DNA from: SAR324 cluster bacterium | Lineage (GTDB): Bacteria; SAR324; NAC60-12 | DNA: 28,567 bases | Reading direction: 5' to 3' | NCBI GenBank assembly: GCA_022448705.1 | Contig: JAKUUF010000005.1 | Location: 1 to 28,567 of the forward strand | Shown: in pieces, positions 1-8,515 of the stretch | Layout: the number at the start of each line of letters is the position of its first letter | Position numbering within the stretch: position 1 is the stretch's first letter | Notes under the pieces: generated by a model | What the model saw: only the letters and a program-made list of their open reading frames with translations | Database searches by the model: none | Told to the model about the DNA's origin: nothing | Program-made: the position numbers and the translations under genes

Positions 1-287
1 TGATAAACAACACTTCTCTCTTCTCGACTGAAAGGCCGTCCGCTTGTATCTGATTCAACAAAGTACTGGTAAATTTCAGGTCTGATTTCTTCAAGTAAAA
101 ATCTCATGTGTCCCAGCACAGGGAAGTTTCGAAGAACTGAGTGTGATTTTTGTGTAATATCGAACATTCCAAGTAAAATCAGGGGCCCGAAGAAAATCAT
201 TGACCATAGAACTTGTGGAAAATAAAAGTATGAAACCACATTTATGGTTAGTACCACAAAAGAGGTTTGCAGAAATAATGAGCGCAT
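1..287 (-). CDS. FMN-binding glutamate synthase-like protein, N-terminal part (runs off the window)
   Basis: The minus strand is open from an ATG at 287 to the window edge (95 codons). The first 45 or so residues are hydrophobic and look like one or two membrane segments (around VVLTINVVSYFYF and SMIFFGPLILLGMF). They are followed by RNFPVLGHMRFLLEEIRPE and then ESDTSGRPFSREERSVVYQ. This stretch is typical of the N-terminus of the membrane-anchored glutamate-synthase-like (GltB2-type) FMN proteins, which have about 500 residues. The FMN and Fe-S parts lie outside the window, so the substrate cannot be judged; members of this family are often annotated as glutamate synthase without proof. It lies 127 bp downstream of moaA on the same strand. 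In-frame GTG codons at 257 and 239 are alternative starts, but the ATG keeps the first membrane segment. The ribosome binding site is weak. Confidence 0.75.
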   Translation of the reverse strand, partial: MRSLFLQTSFVVLTINVVSYFYFPQVLWSMIFFGPLILLGMFDITQKSHSVLRNFPVLGHMRFLLEEIRPEIYQYFVESDTSGRPFSREERSVVY

Positions 288-414
288 GAAAATATCCCGA
301 GAGTTTAGGCAGATACAGACTAAATTAAGCTACAGTCTGGACGAAAGTTTAACAGTATCTTTTACAGAAAGAGGGAAAAAAGTGCAAGTGTTACGGTTGC
401 GTTTTGATTGTGGG

Positions 415-1362
415 CTAGCCTCCCACGCGAGACATGACAAGAGAAGAACCTGTGAAGGCTGCATCCTGTTTGAAGGAAATAGATTTTTTAACAAGTTTTT
501 TTAGGACTTCCTCCGGATCTGCATGATTTAGCAAATGACGTATTGAAACAGGTGAAGGATTACTCAAACAGCCTATAAGCTGTCCGTCAGAAGTCAGCCG
601 CAGCCGGGAACAGGTGGAACAAAACGGTGCACTGTTATTTGGAATAATTCCAAAGTATCCACCTGGAACCCAGTATCGAAGTGAAGTAGAATCAGACTCT
701 GCAGAAACAGGTTGAACAGAGTATTTTTTTGAGATTCTCCTTAGAATTTCATGCATATCTATCAGTTTAAAATCATCTTTTTTATACAGCGGCCCCATTC
801 CCATTAATTCCAGGTAGCGTACTTCAACACCACGGTCCACTCCGTATTCAAGCATCTTCACTATCTCATTTTCATTTTCTCCCTTTATAACTACCATGTT
901 GATTTTTACCAACAGACCATATTTTAAACATGCTTCAATGCCTTCCAAAGTTTTATGAAGTTTCCCTACTCTTCCCAGTAGCTTAAATTTTTCAGGGTCA
1001 AGTGAATCAAGACTTATGTTTACGTTTTTAAGACCTGCTTCAGCAAGAGCCTTGGCTTTCCTGGCAAGCAATTGGCCATTAGAAGTTAGGCCAATGCTTT
1101 TAATACCCATTTCACTAATGCCTGAAATTACATTCACTATCTCTGGATACAGCAGCGGCTCTCCGCCAGTCAGGCGTACTTTTTCAATTCCTGCATGCTC
1201 TTTTAACAATCGGACCAGATACAGCATCTGGTTAGAATTTAATTCATCCGGAGAACGCTTATGATCGCTCAGGCTTGTGACACAATATGTGCAAGCCATA
1301 TTGCAGACTTCACTTAAAGAAATACGGAGTTTATTAATGTTTCGACCGTGCTGGTCTATCAT
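415..1362 (-). CDS. moaA: GTP 3',8-cyclase MoaA (molybdenum cofactor biosynthesis)
   Basis: This is the radical SAM enzyme that, with MoaC, converts GTP to cyclic pyranopterin monophosphate, the first step of molybdenum cofactor synthesis. The N-terminal cluster motif CNMACTYC (C20, C24, C27) binds the SAM [4Fe-4S] cluster, and LTGGEPLL follows. A second cluster motif near the C-terminus, FCSTCSRLRLTSDGQLIGC (C248, C251, C265), binds the cluster that holds GTP. The protein ends in the Gly-Gly tail characteristic of MoaA. I start it at the ATG at 1362 because AAAGGAG sits about 9 nt upstream; the longer frame would need a TTG at 1380 inside that leader. The product is 315 residues, normal for the family. 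A Moco-type riboswitch and a good promoter lie immediately upstream. No other mo-gene is in the window. Confidence 0.93.
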   Translation of the reverse strand: MIDQHGRNINKLRISLSEVCNMACTYCVTSLSDHKRSPDELNSNQMLYLVRLLKEHAGIEKVRLTGGEPLLYPEIVNVISGISEMGIKSIGLTSNGQLLARKAKALAEAGLKNVNISLDSLDPEKFKLLGRVGKLHKTLEGIEACLKYGLLVKINMVVIKGENENEIVKMLEYGVDRGVEVRYLELMGMGPLYKKDDFKLIDMHEILRRISKKYSVQPVSAESDSTSLRYWVPGGYFGIIPNNSAPFCSTCSRLRLTSDGQLIGCLSNPSPVSIRHLLNHADPEEVLKKLVKKSISFKQDAAFTGSSLVMSRVGG

Positions 1363-1366
1363 GAAA

Positions 1367-1466
1367 GGTCTCCTTTCCAAAGTCGGGAGGCAGACCGGTT
1401 TCCCTGTCTACCCTATCGCTCGCCAAACCATGGTTTTTACTTTAGGTATCAGCGAATCGGAGATTG
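1367..1466 (-). promoter_or_regulatory. Moco (molybdenum cofactor) riboswitch in the moaA leader
   Basis: The leader has the hallmarks of the Moco RNA motif. A closing helix pairs UCUCC (1459-1463) with GGAGA (1369-1373), and the latter is part of the moaA Shine-Dalgarno sequence, so folding would hide the ribosome binding site. Inside is a hairpin AGAC-A-GG-[GAAA]-CC-G-GUCU (1392-1409) capped by a GNRA tetraloop, followed by GCCUCCCGAC. A palindromic segment at 1425-1436 can form the variable arm. Known Moco RNAs sit upstream of moaA and related genes and reduce expression when cofactor is plentiful. The identification rests on recalled consensus and on position, not on a covariance-model search. 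Confidence 0.78.
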
Positions 1467-1494
1467 ATTGAGATTTAAGTTTTTGCGAGTGAGA

Positions 1495-1523
1495 ATAGTA
1501 TTTTATTTTTAAACTTAAGTCAA
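1495..1523 (-). promoter_or_regulatory. Sigma70-type promoter of moaA
   Basis: On the minus strand, TTGACT (1518-1523) and TACTAT (1495-1500) are separated by exactly 17 nt of A/T-rich sequence. Transcription would start near 1488, about 20 nt before the riboswitch, giving a leader of roughly 125 nt. The rest of the moaA/rsmA intergenic region (1524-1680) is very A/T-rich. It probably holds the divergent rsmA promoter, but I see no convincing pair there. Confidence 0.7.
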
Positions 1524-1680
1524 GAACTTTTGCAAAAAACTTTTTGATTCAAGTATTTGCTTTTATCAGCGACTGCCTCTAAGGTAAATTTGTATGTTGA
1601 AAAACAAATCTTTATGCATTGAACTATTTTTATGGAACTAATTTTCATCTTGGGAAACATTCATTAAATTCAAATTTAGA

Positions 1681-2490
1681 ATGGCAAAAAAAAAATGGGG
1701 TCAGCATTTTCTTAAAAGCAAAAGTATTGCAGAATCTATTGTTCAGGCAGCTGATGTTCAACATGGGGATCATATTCTGGAAATTGGCCCTGGTTATGGA
1801 ATGCTGACTCAGGCATTGTTAAACTTTAATGCTACAGTCACAGCTGTTGAAATTGATCCGGACCTATGTGCAAAATTGCGAAAAAAGTTTGAGAAAGAGA
1901 ATAACTTCACACTGTTTGAGCATGACGTGATGAAACTTGAAACTAATGAATTTGAAAAATTAATAAAGTTACCTGCAAAATTAGTAGCAAACCTGCCATA
2001 TAATATTGCAACTGCACTACTGCTGAAGCTGCTGCCGGTGCGCAATGCATGGGAGTCTTTTACTGTTATGGTTCAGTTGGAGGTTGGAGAAAGACTTTGT
2101 GCTATACCTGAGTCAGGCAAAACATACGGACCATTGTCTCTGGTCGGAGCTCTTGGTTTTGAAAAACAAATTGTTAAAATCATAACTCCGGACTGTTTTT
2201 TCCCTTCACCAAAAGTAGATTCGTGTGTAATCCATCTTTTACCAAGAAATTCAGGGCTAACTATAGAGGAGGAAAAGCTTTTTCTTAAATGGAGCCATTT
2301 GTTGTTTCAACATCGTAGAAAAACATTACTAAATGGAATTCGCAAACATTACCCCGAATGGTTTCAAAACTGTAAAGAGTATCTTCTCGAGAAATATGAT
2401 ATGCGAAGACCTGGAACCCTGGATTTCAATGAATGGATGAATCTTTTTTATAATTTTATGAAAAGTAAACAAAATGTCTTGGGAAATTAA
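1681..2490 (+). CDS. rsmA: 16S rRNA (adenine1518/1519-N6)-dimethyltransferase RsmA/KsgA
   Basis: The product (269 aa) dimethylates two adjacent adenines in helix 45 of 16S rRNA, a late 30S assembly checkpoint. It opens with the family signature KKKWGQHFL (residues 3-11). It then shows the SAM-binding loop LEIGPGYG (33-40), the acidic EIDP (57-60) and the target-adenine motif NLPYNIAT (104-111). The C-terminal substrate domain contains FPSPKVDS and FQHRRKTL. The length is typical. The start codon follows an A/T-rich leader without a good Shine-Dalgarno sequence, but it gives the usual short N-terminus. It is divergent from moaA and closely followed by the exported S41-like gene, so the three plus-strand genes to 5085 may be co-transcribed. 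Confidence 0.96.
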   Translation: MAKKKWGQHFLKSKSIAESIVQAADVQHGDHILEIGPGYGMLTQALLNFNATVTAVEIDPDLCAKLRKKFEKENNFTLFEHDVMKLETNEFEKLIKLPAKLVANLPYNIATALLLKLLPVRNAWESFTVMVQLEVGERLCAIPESGKTYGPLSLVGALGFEKQIVKIITPDCFFPSPKVDSCVIHLLPRNSGLTIEEEKLFLKWSHLLFQHRRKTLLNGIRKHYPEWFQNCKEYLLEKYDMRRPGTLDFNEWMNLFYNFMKSKQNVLGN

Positions 2491-2509
2491 ATTGTTAAAT
2501 GAACCAAAA

Positions 2510-3970
2510 ATGATGACTTTTTTCATAAATTGTAAATTCCAGTTGTTTACCAAAACCTTCCTTTTATCTGTTCTGTTAATCGGACATACTGCTATTTTTT
2601 GCAGTGGTTCTGAACCAATACATTCACTGGATTTCTCAGGAAATGGCCCAATATTTCTTTCAAAGAAACAAATCAGTGAGGATTTAAATCTGGCCAGTCG
2701 TCTATTTCGTGATAACTATGTGCGGCATCCAATATTTGAACAGCATGGAATCAACTGGGAAGGAGTTTTCCAAAAGCTGGAGAGTTTATTATTGAAAGAC
2801 ATAAATCCTGTTCTAACACATCATTTTCAAAAGCAGCTTATAAAAGCTTTGGAATTTACAGAAGATTCAAATATCCAGGCCGATCTGTTCTTAAAAAAAA
2901 GACATTATGTTCAGCGAGTTGAACCAAAAGCAGCATTTTATACAGGAATAACACTGGCACAACAGCAGAATCGTTTTCGGGTTTTGCCTGGATTGCATCA
3001 AACAAAGAATATTATCAACCACTGGTTTATTAATTGTGCAAAATCTCAAGAAGTATTCTTCCCTGTCTTGCCCCAAAGACAAGCAGAATTATTATTTATG
3101 TTAGGAAAGCAAGCCAACCACCAGCTTAAGCATCTTAACTGTACATTTGAGAGTGAGGCAGGTGTGAAACGGGAAACTTTGCTCCCGCTGTTTATTTCTA
3201 AGTCAGAACTAAATTTTGAAGGGAATCCAATTTACGAATTTGTTGACGGGCGTATCCCATATATCCGCTGGTACAGGGACGGAAAAGCTGAAGAAACTGA
3301 TGTAAAGAAATTTTACAAACTGGCGAGAAAATTGAGAAAATCGCAAAATCTTATCATAGATGTAAGAGGCAACAAACATGGAAGTTTTAGATTCATAGAG
3401 AACTGGCTTAGAGAATATACCAGCAGTCACTGGAAAAACGTGATCATCAGGGAACGTCAGACAATTCAGATCTTAAATGGTCTTTTGAATCGTGTTCAAT
3501 GGAATCTGCATCATGACACATCACGTCATTTGATCGGTAAAGATCAGCTTGAACAAAAACGTGAGCAGCTTCGTAGTCTGATTTATCATTTCATTGAAAA
3601 GGAACTTGACCAAAAATGGGTAGAGACCAAGTTCATTTTTAACGGGAATAAAGATGCGCCAGAATGGGAAACTCGTCTAATCGTTATTGCAAACCATCAT
3701 TGTGGTAACGGCTGCCAATTTTTAGCCGCATTGACTAAACAGATACCGGATGGAACCCTGATTGGAACAAATACAGGATCGTTTCCAAAAAATTCTTTCG
3801 GACCTGTTTTTCAGCTAAGGCATTCTCGGATAATGCTCACTTTTGAAAATAAATTACACTTGAATCATCTGGGTGAGCCCGTTTCAACTTCTGGATATCT
3901 TCCGGATTACTGGCTTTTCCCGCCAACGGGGCTCACCGAAATCATGCGATATGCAAATAAACCAAATTAA
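2510..3970 (+). CDS. Exported peptidase S41 (tail-specific protease)-like protein, probable pseudo-enzyme
   Basis: The N-terminus (FLLSVLLIGHTAIFCSGSEP) looks like a signal peptide, so the protein should be outside the inner membrane. The C-terminal half resembles the S41 catalytic fold: IPYIRWYRDGK, a strand ending LIIDVRGNKHGS, then LIVIANHHCGNGCQFLAAL, IGTNTGSFPKN and GYLPDYWLFPP. In active S41 proteases the third element reads like ggTASAAE with a serine nucleophile. Here the equivalent position is Asn400 (NHHCGNGCQ), so a classical Ser-Lys dyad appears to be missing. The N-terminal half has no domain I recognise. I start at the ATG pair at 2510/2513, just before the signal peptide; an ATG at 2474 would overlap rsmA by 17 bp. 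A binding or scaffold role, or divergent chemistry using the nearby cysteines, is possible. Confidence 0.6.
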   Translation: MMTFFINCKFQLFTKTFLLSVLLIGHTAIFCSGSEPIHSLDFSGNGPIFLSKKQISEDLNLASRLFRDNYVRHPIFEQHGINWEGVFQKLESLLLKDINPVLTHHFQKQLIKALEFTEDSNIQADLFLKKRHYVQRVEPKAAFYTGITLAQQQNRFRVLPGLHQTKNIINHWFINCAKSQEVFFPVLPQRQAELLFMLGKQANHQLKHLNCTFESEAGVKRETLLPLFISKSELNFEGNPIYEFVDGRIPYIRWYRDGKAEETDVKKFYKLARKLRKSQNLIIDVRGNKHGSFRFIENWLREYTSSHWKNVIIRERQTIQILNGLLNRVQWNLHHDTSRHLIGKDQLEQKREQLRSLIYHFIEKELDQKWVETKFIFNGNKDAPEWETRLIVIANHHCGNGCQFLAALTKQIPDGTLIGTNTGSFPKNSFGPVFQLRHSRIMLTFENKLHLNHLGEPVSTSGYLPDYWLFPPTGLTEIMRYANKPN

Positions 3971-4050
3971 GCTTTTTGAACTCTATTTTGATTTAGCCCA
4001 CTTGATTAAAAAGTTTTTCTCTGTCAACATCGTGCTAGTCATGAATATAA

Positions 4051-5085
4051 ATGAATTTTCTTAAGAGCTGTTTAAAGTATAGAAAAAAACTGATGACACT
4101 TTTCTTCAAAAACACTGTAAGAATACCGCTTTTTCTAATATTTTTATCACTAAATACAATTTTTCACGGATCATTGGTTAGTTTGTGCGGAATCATCAAA
4201 TTCATAATTCCAATACCTGAATTTCGCATTTTTATAGCACGAATTGCATACTGGATTTCCGGAGGATTTGTGCTGACAGACAATGTTCTGATGAAAGTTT
4301 TTTATGATCCTGAATGGGATATACAGGGACTGGAAAACTTAAATATGAACGGCACATATTTAGTTATGAGCAATCATCTTTCATTACTGGACATTCCTGC
4401 ATTGCAGCGTGTTTTCTTCCAACAAATCCCATTTTTACGTTTCTTTATCAAACAGCAGTTGATTTTTGTCCCTTTTCTTGGACAAGGGCTTTGGGCTTTG
4501 AACTTTCCATCTATGAAAAGGTATTCCAAAGAAACTTTGAATAAACATCCTGAATTGCGTGGTAAAGATCTGGAAACTACAAAGCGTTCATGTGAAAATT
4601 TACGTGGACAACCTGTATCTATGCTTATTTATGCTGAGGGAACTCGTTTTACTCCTGAAAAACACAGCAGAAAAAATTCACCTTACAAAAATTTATTAAA
4701 GCCGCGTGCAGGAGGAATACATACCGTGTTGAGCAGCCTAGGTGATGAACTTACGTCCATACTTAATGTCACACTGGTTTATCCAGGGCATGCATCTCCA
4801 AGTTTATTTGATTTTTTACTTGGGAAAATCCCCAGGGTTGTAATTAGAATTGAGAACCTTAAACTTGGCGAGAGTGGAGTCCCATCTTTTGAGACAATTC
4901 AATCCAAAGCAGGATCATTAGCAGTCAGGAACTTCCTTAATCAGACTTGGGAAGTTAAAGATAAAATTATCAGTAAAATCCATTCTGAATCATCAATTAC
5001 GGGAACAATTACTCAGCCTACAAGCGAGCCGTCTTCAACTGATTCTGCTGGTGTCAGCAGTACAACTTCTTTATTTTCAGAATAA
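4051..5085 (+). CDS. 1-acyl-sn-glycerol-3-phosphate acyltransferase-like protein (PlsC/YihG type)
   Basis: This membrane-bound acyltransferase probably moves an acyl group to the sn-2 position of a lysophospholipid precursor. It has a hydrophobic N-terminus (residues 15-75). The catalytic HX4D motif is in SNHLSLLDI (H109, D114). The phosphate-binding motif is AEGTRFTPEKH (195-205), and SPYKNLLKPRAGG follows. The EGTRFTPEKH and LLKPRAGG combination points to the YihG branch rather than classical PlsC. The last 30 or so residues are a Ser/Thr-rich low-complexity tail whose final 24 codons are antisense to csaA (see findings). The spacing from the previous plus-strand gene is 80 bp. An ATG at 4093 is an alternative start; neither site has a strong Shine-Dalgarno sequence. 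Confidence 0.85.
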   Translation: MNFLKSCLKYRKKLMTLFFKNTVRIPLFLIFLSLNTIFHGSLVSLCGIIKFIIPIPEFRIFIARIAYWISGGFVLTDNVLMKVFYDPEWDIQGLENLNMNGTYLVMSNHLSLLDIPALQRVFFQQIPFLRFFIKQQLIFVPFLGQGLWALNFPSMKRYSKETLNKHPELRGKDLETTKRSCENLRGQPVSMLIYAEGTRFTPEKHSRKNSPYKNLLKPRAGGIHTVLSSLGDELTSILNVTLVYPGHASPSLFDFLLGKIPRVVIRIENLKLGESGVPSFETIQSKAGSLAVRNFLNQTWEVKDKIISKIHSESSITGTITQPTSEPSSTDSAGVSSTTSLFSE

Positions 5086-5348
5086 GCTCCAAGCACCAGC
5101 ACTTCTGATTTAACTCCTGCTATGCGTTTTAGCGGGAAATTTACCACTGCGGTTATTTGCAGACCAATCAAATTTTCCGGACTGTAATTTTTTGTAATCT
5201 GAGCAGAACTGGTTTTAATTCCCAGAGGACCAAAATCTATTGTTAACGTATATGCTGGCTTAATTGCTTTGGAATTGAGAATTGCCTCCAGAATCGTTCC
5301 TGTGCGGATTTCAACCTGTGTAAATTCCTCAAAAGTAATTTCTGCCAT
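5013..5348 (-). CDS. csaA: tRNA-binding protein CsaA (chaperone-like)
   Basis: The product is a 111-residue stand-alone tRNA-binding (OB-fold) domain. It begins ITFEEFTQVEIRTGTILEA and contains AYTLTIDFGPLGIKTSSAQIT, followed by LIGLQITAVVNFPLKRIAGVKSEVLVLGA. These blocks match the CsaA family almost throughout. The family is dimeric and binds tRNA; a secretion-chaperone activity was proposed for the Bacillus protein. It is the last gene of the minus-strand group beginning near 11253 and lies 48 bp after the YdiJ-type gene. Its final 73 bp overlap the end of the acyltransferase gene on the opposite strand, leaving no room for a separate terminator. Confidence 0.93.
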   Translation of the reverse strand: MAEITFEEFTQVEIRTGTILEAILNSKAIKPAYTLTIDFGPLGIKTSSAQITKNYSPENLIGLQITAVVNFPLKRIAGVKSEVLVLGAYSENKEVVLLTPAESVEDGSLVG

Positions 5349-5396
5349 AGAATATTTTCAGGAGTATATAAATTGAATAGTTATGAATCATTTGTT

Positions 5397-8300
5397 TTAA
5401 AAAACAGACTTAATTTCTCTTAACAAAGCCTGCACTGGATGAAGAGGGCGAAATCCATCAAAACGCTTTACCTGACTGCGGCAGGAAAAACCGGTAACCA
5501 ATATTTTTTGCCTGTAAAATGGATCTTCTGGGATTTTTTTTCTCCAGCTTAAATTGTATATACCGAGTGACTCTTCATAATGCTCTGTTTCATGTCCATA
5601 TGTTCCTGCCATTCCGCAGCACCCTGCATTTATAAGCATTAAATCTAAACCAAATAGATCGAAAACATCCTTCCAAAGTTCAAGTGAACCTTCAGCTGTT
5701 GTTTTTTCAGTACAATGCCCGAGCAAATGATATTCTTCAATATTTTGCTTTGATTTAACTGAATGCCTTCTGCAGTTTTTACTATTCATCATTAAAAATT
5801 CCTGCGGCAGCTGCACTTTGAATGGTAAATCCTTTTGTCCAAGAATTCTAAGATATTCATCACGATAGGTTAGCACAATACTGGGATCAAGCCCGACAAT
5901 AGGAATCCCTGCTCCTCCAACATGTGTCAGCCATTTTGTATTTCTCTCTGCAACATACCTGAATTTTGTTAAGAACCCTTTTACATGAAGTGGCTTACCG
6001 TTAGGATGGAACGGAGCAACATAAACTGAAAAATCCAATTTCTTTAGCAACTGATAAAACTCAACTACAACCTGAGATTCATAAAATGAAGTGAATGCAT
6101 CTTGAAGAAGAATCACACTGCGTTTAGATTCTTTAGCTGAAAGTGTATACAGATCATCTAAATTAAATGCTGTTTGATCATAATTCAAAAGACGCTTCCT
6201 TACAGATTCGGGACTGTATTCCGGGAAATCCCTTAAACCAATTTGTTTTTTGAGTAATTCCCTGCACAAAGGTAAACTTAAAAATGAATTTATCAGCCAT
6301 GGCATTTGTGAAAATAAACGGCCAAGGCTTTCAGTTGATCCCACAAGATAATCTTTTACCGGACGAAAATAACGTGAATGATACAGTTCCAGAAATTTTG
6401 AACGAAATTCAGGTACGTCAACATTTACCGGACATTGTGTTACACATGCTTTACAGACTAAACATCCAGCCATGGACTCATAAACCTCGTGTGAAAAATC
6501 ATATTCTCCCTGAATTTTGCGCAATGAAATAAAAAATTTACTGAGAAAATTTTGTATTACACCTTTGCGCTTGATTTCAGGAAGAGTTTTTTGCTGCTTC
6601 AAAGAAAGTAGTCTTAACCACTCACGTATCAATGATGCTCTTCCTTTAGGAGAATGAATGCTTTCACGAGTAATTCTTGAAGAAGGACACATGACGCTGT
6701 CATGCGAGTAATCGAAACAAGCCGCATTCCCATTGCAGTGCATGGCAGACTGATATTCTTTAAGATAATCCTGATGTATCTGACGTTCTTTCTGTCCACG
6801 TAAAGGTCCTTCCAGAGGGACTACAGGATCTTTATGTGAGTAAGGTGTGACTATTTTTCCTGGATTTAGCCGATTATTTGGATCGAAAGCTTCTTTAATG
6901 TACTGCAAATCCTGATGCAATTCCTTACCAAAAAAATCAACTGTATATTCACTGCGGAAACCACGGCCGTGTTCGCTCCACATGACACCATCATATTTTT
7001 TCACCAGTCCAACAACTTGATCGGAAAGTTCTCTGACCCATACTTCCTCTTCAGGCTTTTTTAAGTCCAGGGCCGGACGCACATGCAAACATCCAACGTC
7101 CACATGCCCAAACATTGCATATTCCAGATCATAGGAATCTAGAAGTTTTTTGAACTCACTGATATATCTCGCCAGATTTTTTACAGGAACTGCTGTATCT
7201 TCCACAAAAGGGATTGGCTTCCTTTCGCCTATTGTCTTTCCTAAAAGCCCTACCCCTTTTTTACGCAAATTCCACAGATCATTAATTTCCTTTGGATCAG
7301 TCGTTTTGTAATAACCTGTTGCTTTTCCAGACTCATTTTTGTTTTGTTCAATAATTTTACATAATGAAGCAATTCTCTGCTCCAGTTTGTTCTTGTTATT
7401 ACCACTGAATTCAATTAGGTTGATCGTACGGGTAGGGCGCGTTTTTGTTCCGGAATTGTCAGTTTCATCAGCAATGAATGACTTTATTTTATTATATATT
7501 TCGTCGGTTCTAGCCAGACTGAGAATTTTTTCGTCAATTGTCTCAATTGCTGTAGGATCAGACTCAACCAATATTTCTGCATCTCTAAGAGCATCATCAA
7601 AACTCTCGTATTTCACTACAAGGAGGTGCTTGTATTTTGGAAGCTGAGTCAAACGCAATTTTGCCTCACATACAACGGCCAATGTTCCTTCTGAGCCGCA
7701 CAGCAAATAGTTTAGATTAAATCGATTTTCAGTGTTACCATATACTTTGGCAAGGTTATATCCGGTCATGAAGCGGTTCATTTTCGGGAATATCCTGTCA
7801 ATGAGGTCTGCTTTTCTGGAAACAATCTCATCCACAATCTTAAATACTTTTCCTGCAAGACCTGGTTTGTTCTTGTATTCACTTAACGCCGAATCATCAA
7901 GCGGAATAGATTTTAATAATTCACCGTTTGAGAGTACACATGACAGTTCAATTACATGATTGCTGGTGCGTCCGTATATTCTCGAACCTTTCCCACATGC
8001 GTCAGTATTAACCATACCTCCTAGTGTCGCCCTGTTACTAGGAGATAAATCAGGTGCAAAAAAAACATTATGTGGCTCTAGATATTTGTTCAACTGATCC
8101 AAAACCACTCCAGGTTCCACTCTTACCCAACCCTGCTTGAGATTAATTTCAAGAATTCGATTCATAAAACGTGAACAATCAAGCACAATTCCGTCTGACA
8201 GTGATTGTCCGTTTGTACCTGTACCTCCACCACGAGCTGTAATTTTGATGTTTTTGCGAAACTGTTTTTTGTCAGCAATAGACATCACTGTCTGTATGTC

Positions 8301-8486
8301 ACTTATATTTTTTGGTGAAATAATTGCCTGTGGTAAAACCTGATATATGCTGTTGTCGGTTGAAGTTACAACACGTGTAGCATAATCATGATTAATTTTT
8401 CCGGAGAATTTACTTTGACGCAGTTCTGCAAGAAAACCTTGCACAACTTGTGGAATCCTTTCAGATAAACTGAGGCGGGGGATCAT
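5397..8486 (-). CDS. FAD- and [4Fe-4S]-dependent dehydrogenase, YdiJ/D-2-hydroxyglutarate dehydrogenase type
   Basis: This 1029-residue protein fuses an FAD-linked oxidase to Fe-S and CCG domains, as in E. coli YdiJ, which oxidises D-2-hydroxyglutarate. The FAD (PCMH-type) domain shows ARGGGTGTNGQS (84-95), VRVEPGVVLDQL (121-132) and SNRATLGGMVNTDACGKGS (150-168). The FAD-oxidase C-terminal domain includes GHVDVGCLHVRP (460-471) and SEHGRGFRSEY (504-514). Fe-S ligands are visible as CNGNAACF...MCPS (C584, C590, C600) and the ferredoxin motif CLVCKACVTQCPV (C675, C678, C681, C685). The C-terminal CCG part shows NAGCCGMAGTYGHE. It is probably a respiratory-chain-linked 2-hydroxyacid dehydrogenase in the cytoplasm or at the membrane; the exact substrate is inferred from family. 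It follows the isomerase gene by 100 bp and may have its own promoter. Confidence 0.9.
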   Translation of the reverse strand: MIPRLSLSERIPQVVQGFLAELRQSKFSGKINHDYATRVVTSTDNSIYQVLPQAIISPKNISDIQTVMSIADKKQFRKNIKITARGGGTGTNGQSLSDGIVLDCSRFMNRILEINLKQGWVRVEPGVVLDQLNKYLEPHNVFFAPDLSPSNRATLGGMVNTDACGKGSRIYGRTSNHVIELSCVLSNGELLKSIPLDDSALSEYKNKPGLAGKVFKIVDEIVSRKADLIDRIFPKMNRFMTGYNLAKVYGNTENRFNLNYLLCGSEGTLAVVCEAKLRLTQLPKYKHLLVVKYESFDDALRDAEILVESDPTAIETIDEKILSLARTDEIYNKIKSFIADETDNSGTKTRPTRTINLIEFSGNNKNKLEQRIASLCKIIEQNKNESGKATGYYKTTDPKEINDLWNLRKKGVGLLGKTIGERKPIPFVEDTAVPVKNLARYISEFKKLLDSYDLEYAMFGHVDVGCLHVRPALDLKKPEEEVWVRELSDQVVGLVKKYDGVMWSEHGRGFRSEYTVDFFGKELHQDLQYIKEAFDPNNRLNPGKIVTPYSHKDPVVPLEGPLRGQKERQIHQDYLKEYQSAMHCNGNAACFDYSHDSVMCPSSRITRESIHSPKGRASLIREWLRLLSLKQQKTLPEIKRKGVIQNFLSKFFISLRKIQGEYDFSHEVYESMAGCLVCKACVTQCPVNVDVPEFRSKFLELYHSRYFRPVKDYLVGSTESLGRLFSQMPWLINSFLSLPLCRELLKKQIGLRDFPEYSPESVRKRLLNYDQTAFNLDDLYTLSAKESKRSVILLQDAFTSFYESQVVVEFYQLLKKLDFSVYVAPFHPNGKPLHVKGFLTKFRYVAERNTKWLTHVGGAGIPIVGLDPSIVLTYRDEYLRILGQKDLPFKVQLPQEFLMMNSKNCRRHSVKSKQNIEEYHLLGHCTEKTTAEGSLELWKDVFDLFGLDLMLINAGCCGMAGTYGHETEHYEESLGIYNLSWRKKIPEDPFYRQKILVTGFSCRSQVKRFDGFRPLHPVQALLREIKSVF

Positions 8487-8515
8487 ATTTAATTATTAGC
8501 TAAATTGATAAAGCG

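Noticed and set aside
244..504. Plus-strand open frame of 86 codons near the left edge
   Set aside because: It is antisense to the conserved N-terminus of the glutamate-synthase-like protein and to the end of moaA, and its sequence shows no protein family.
1425..1436. 12-bp perfect palindrome AAACCATGGTTT as a possible operator
   Set aside because: It lies inside the proposed Moco riboswitch and is explained better as the variable arm of that RNA.
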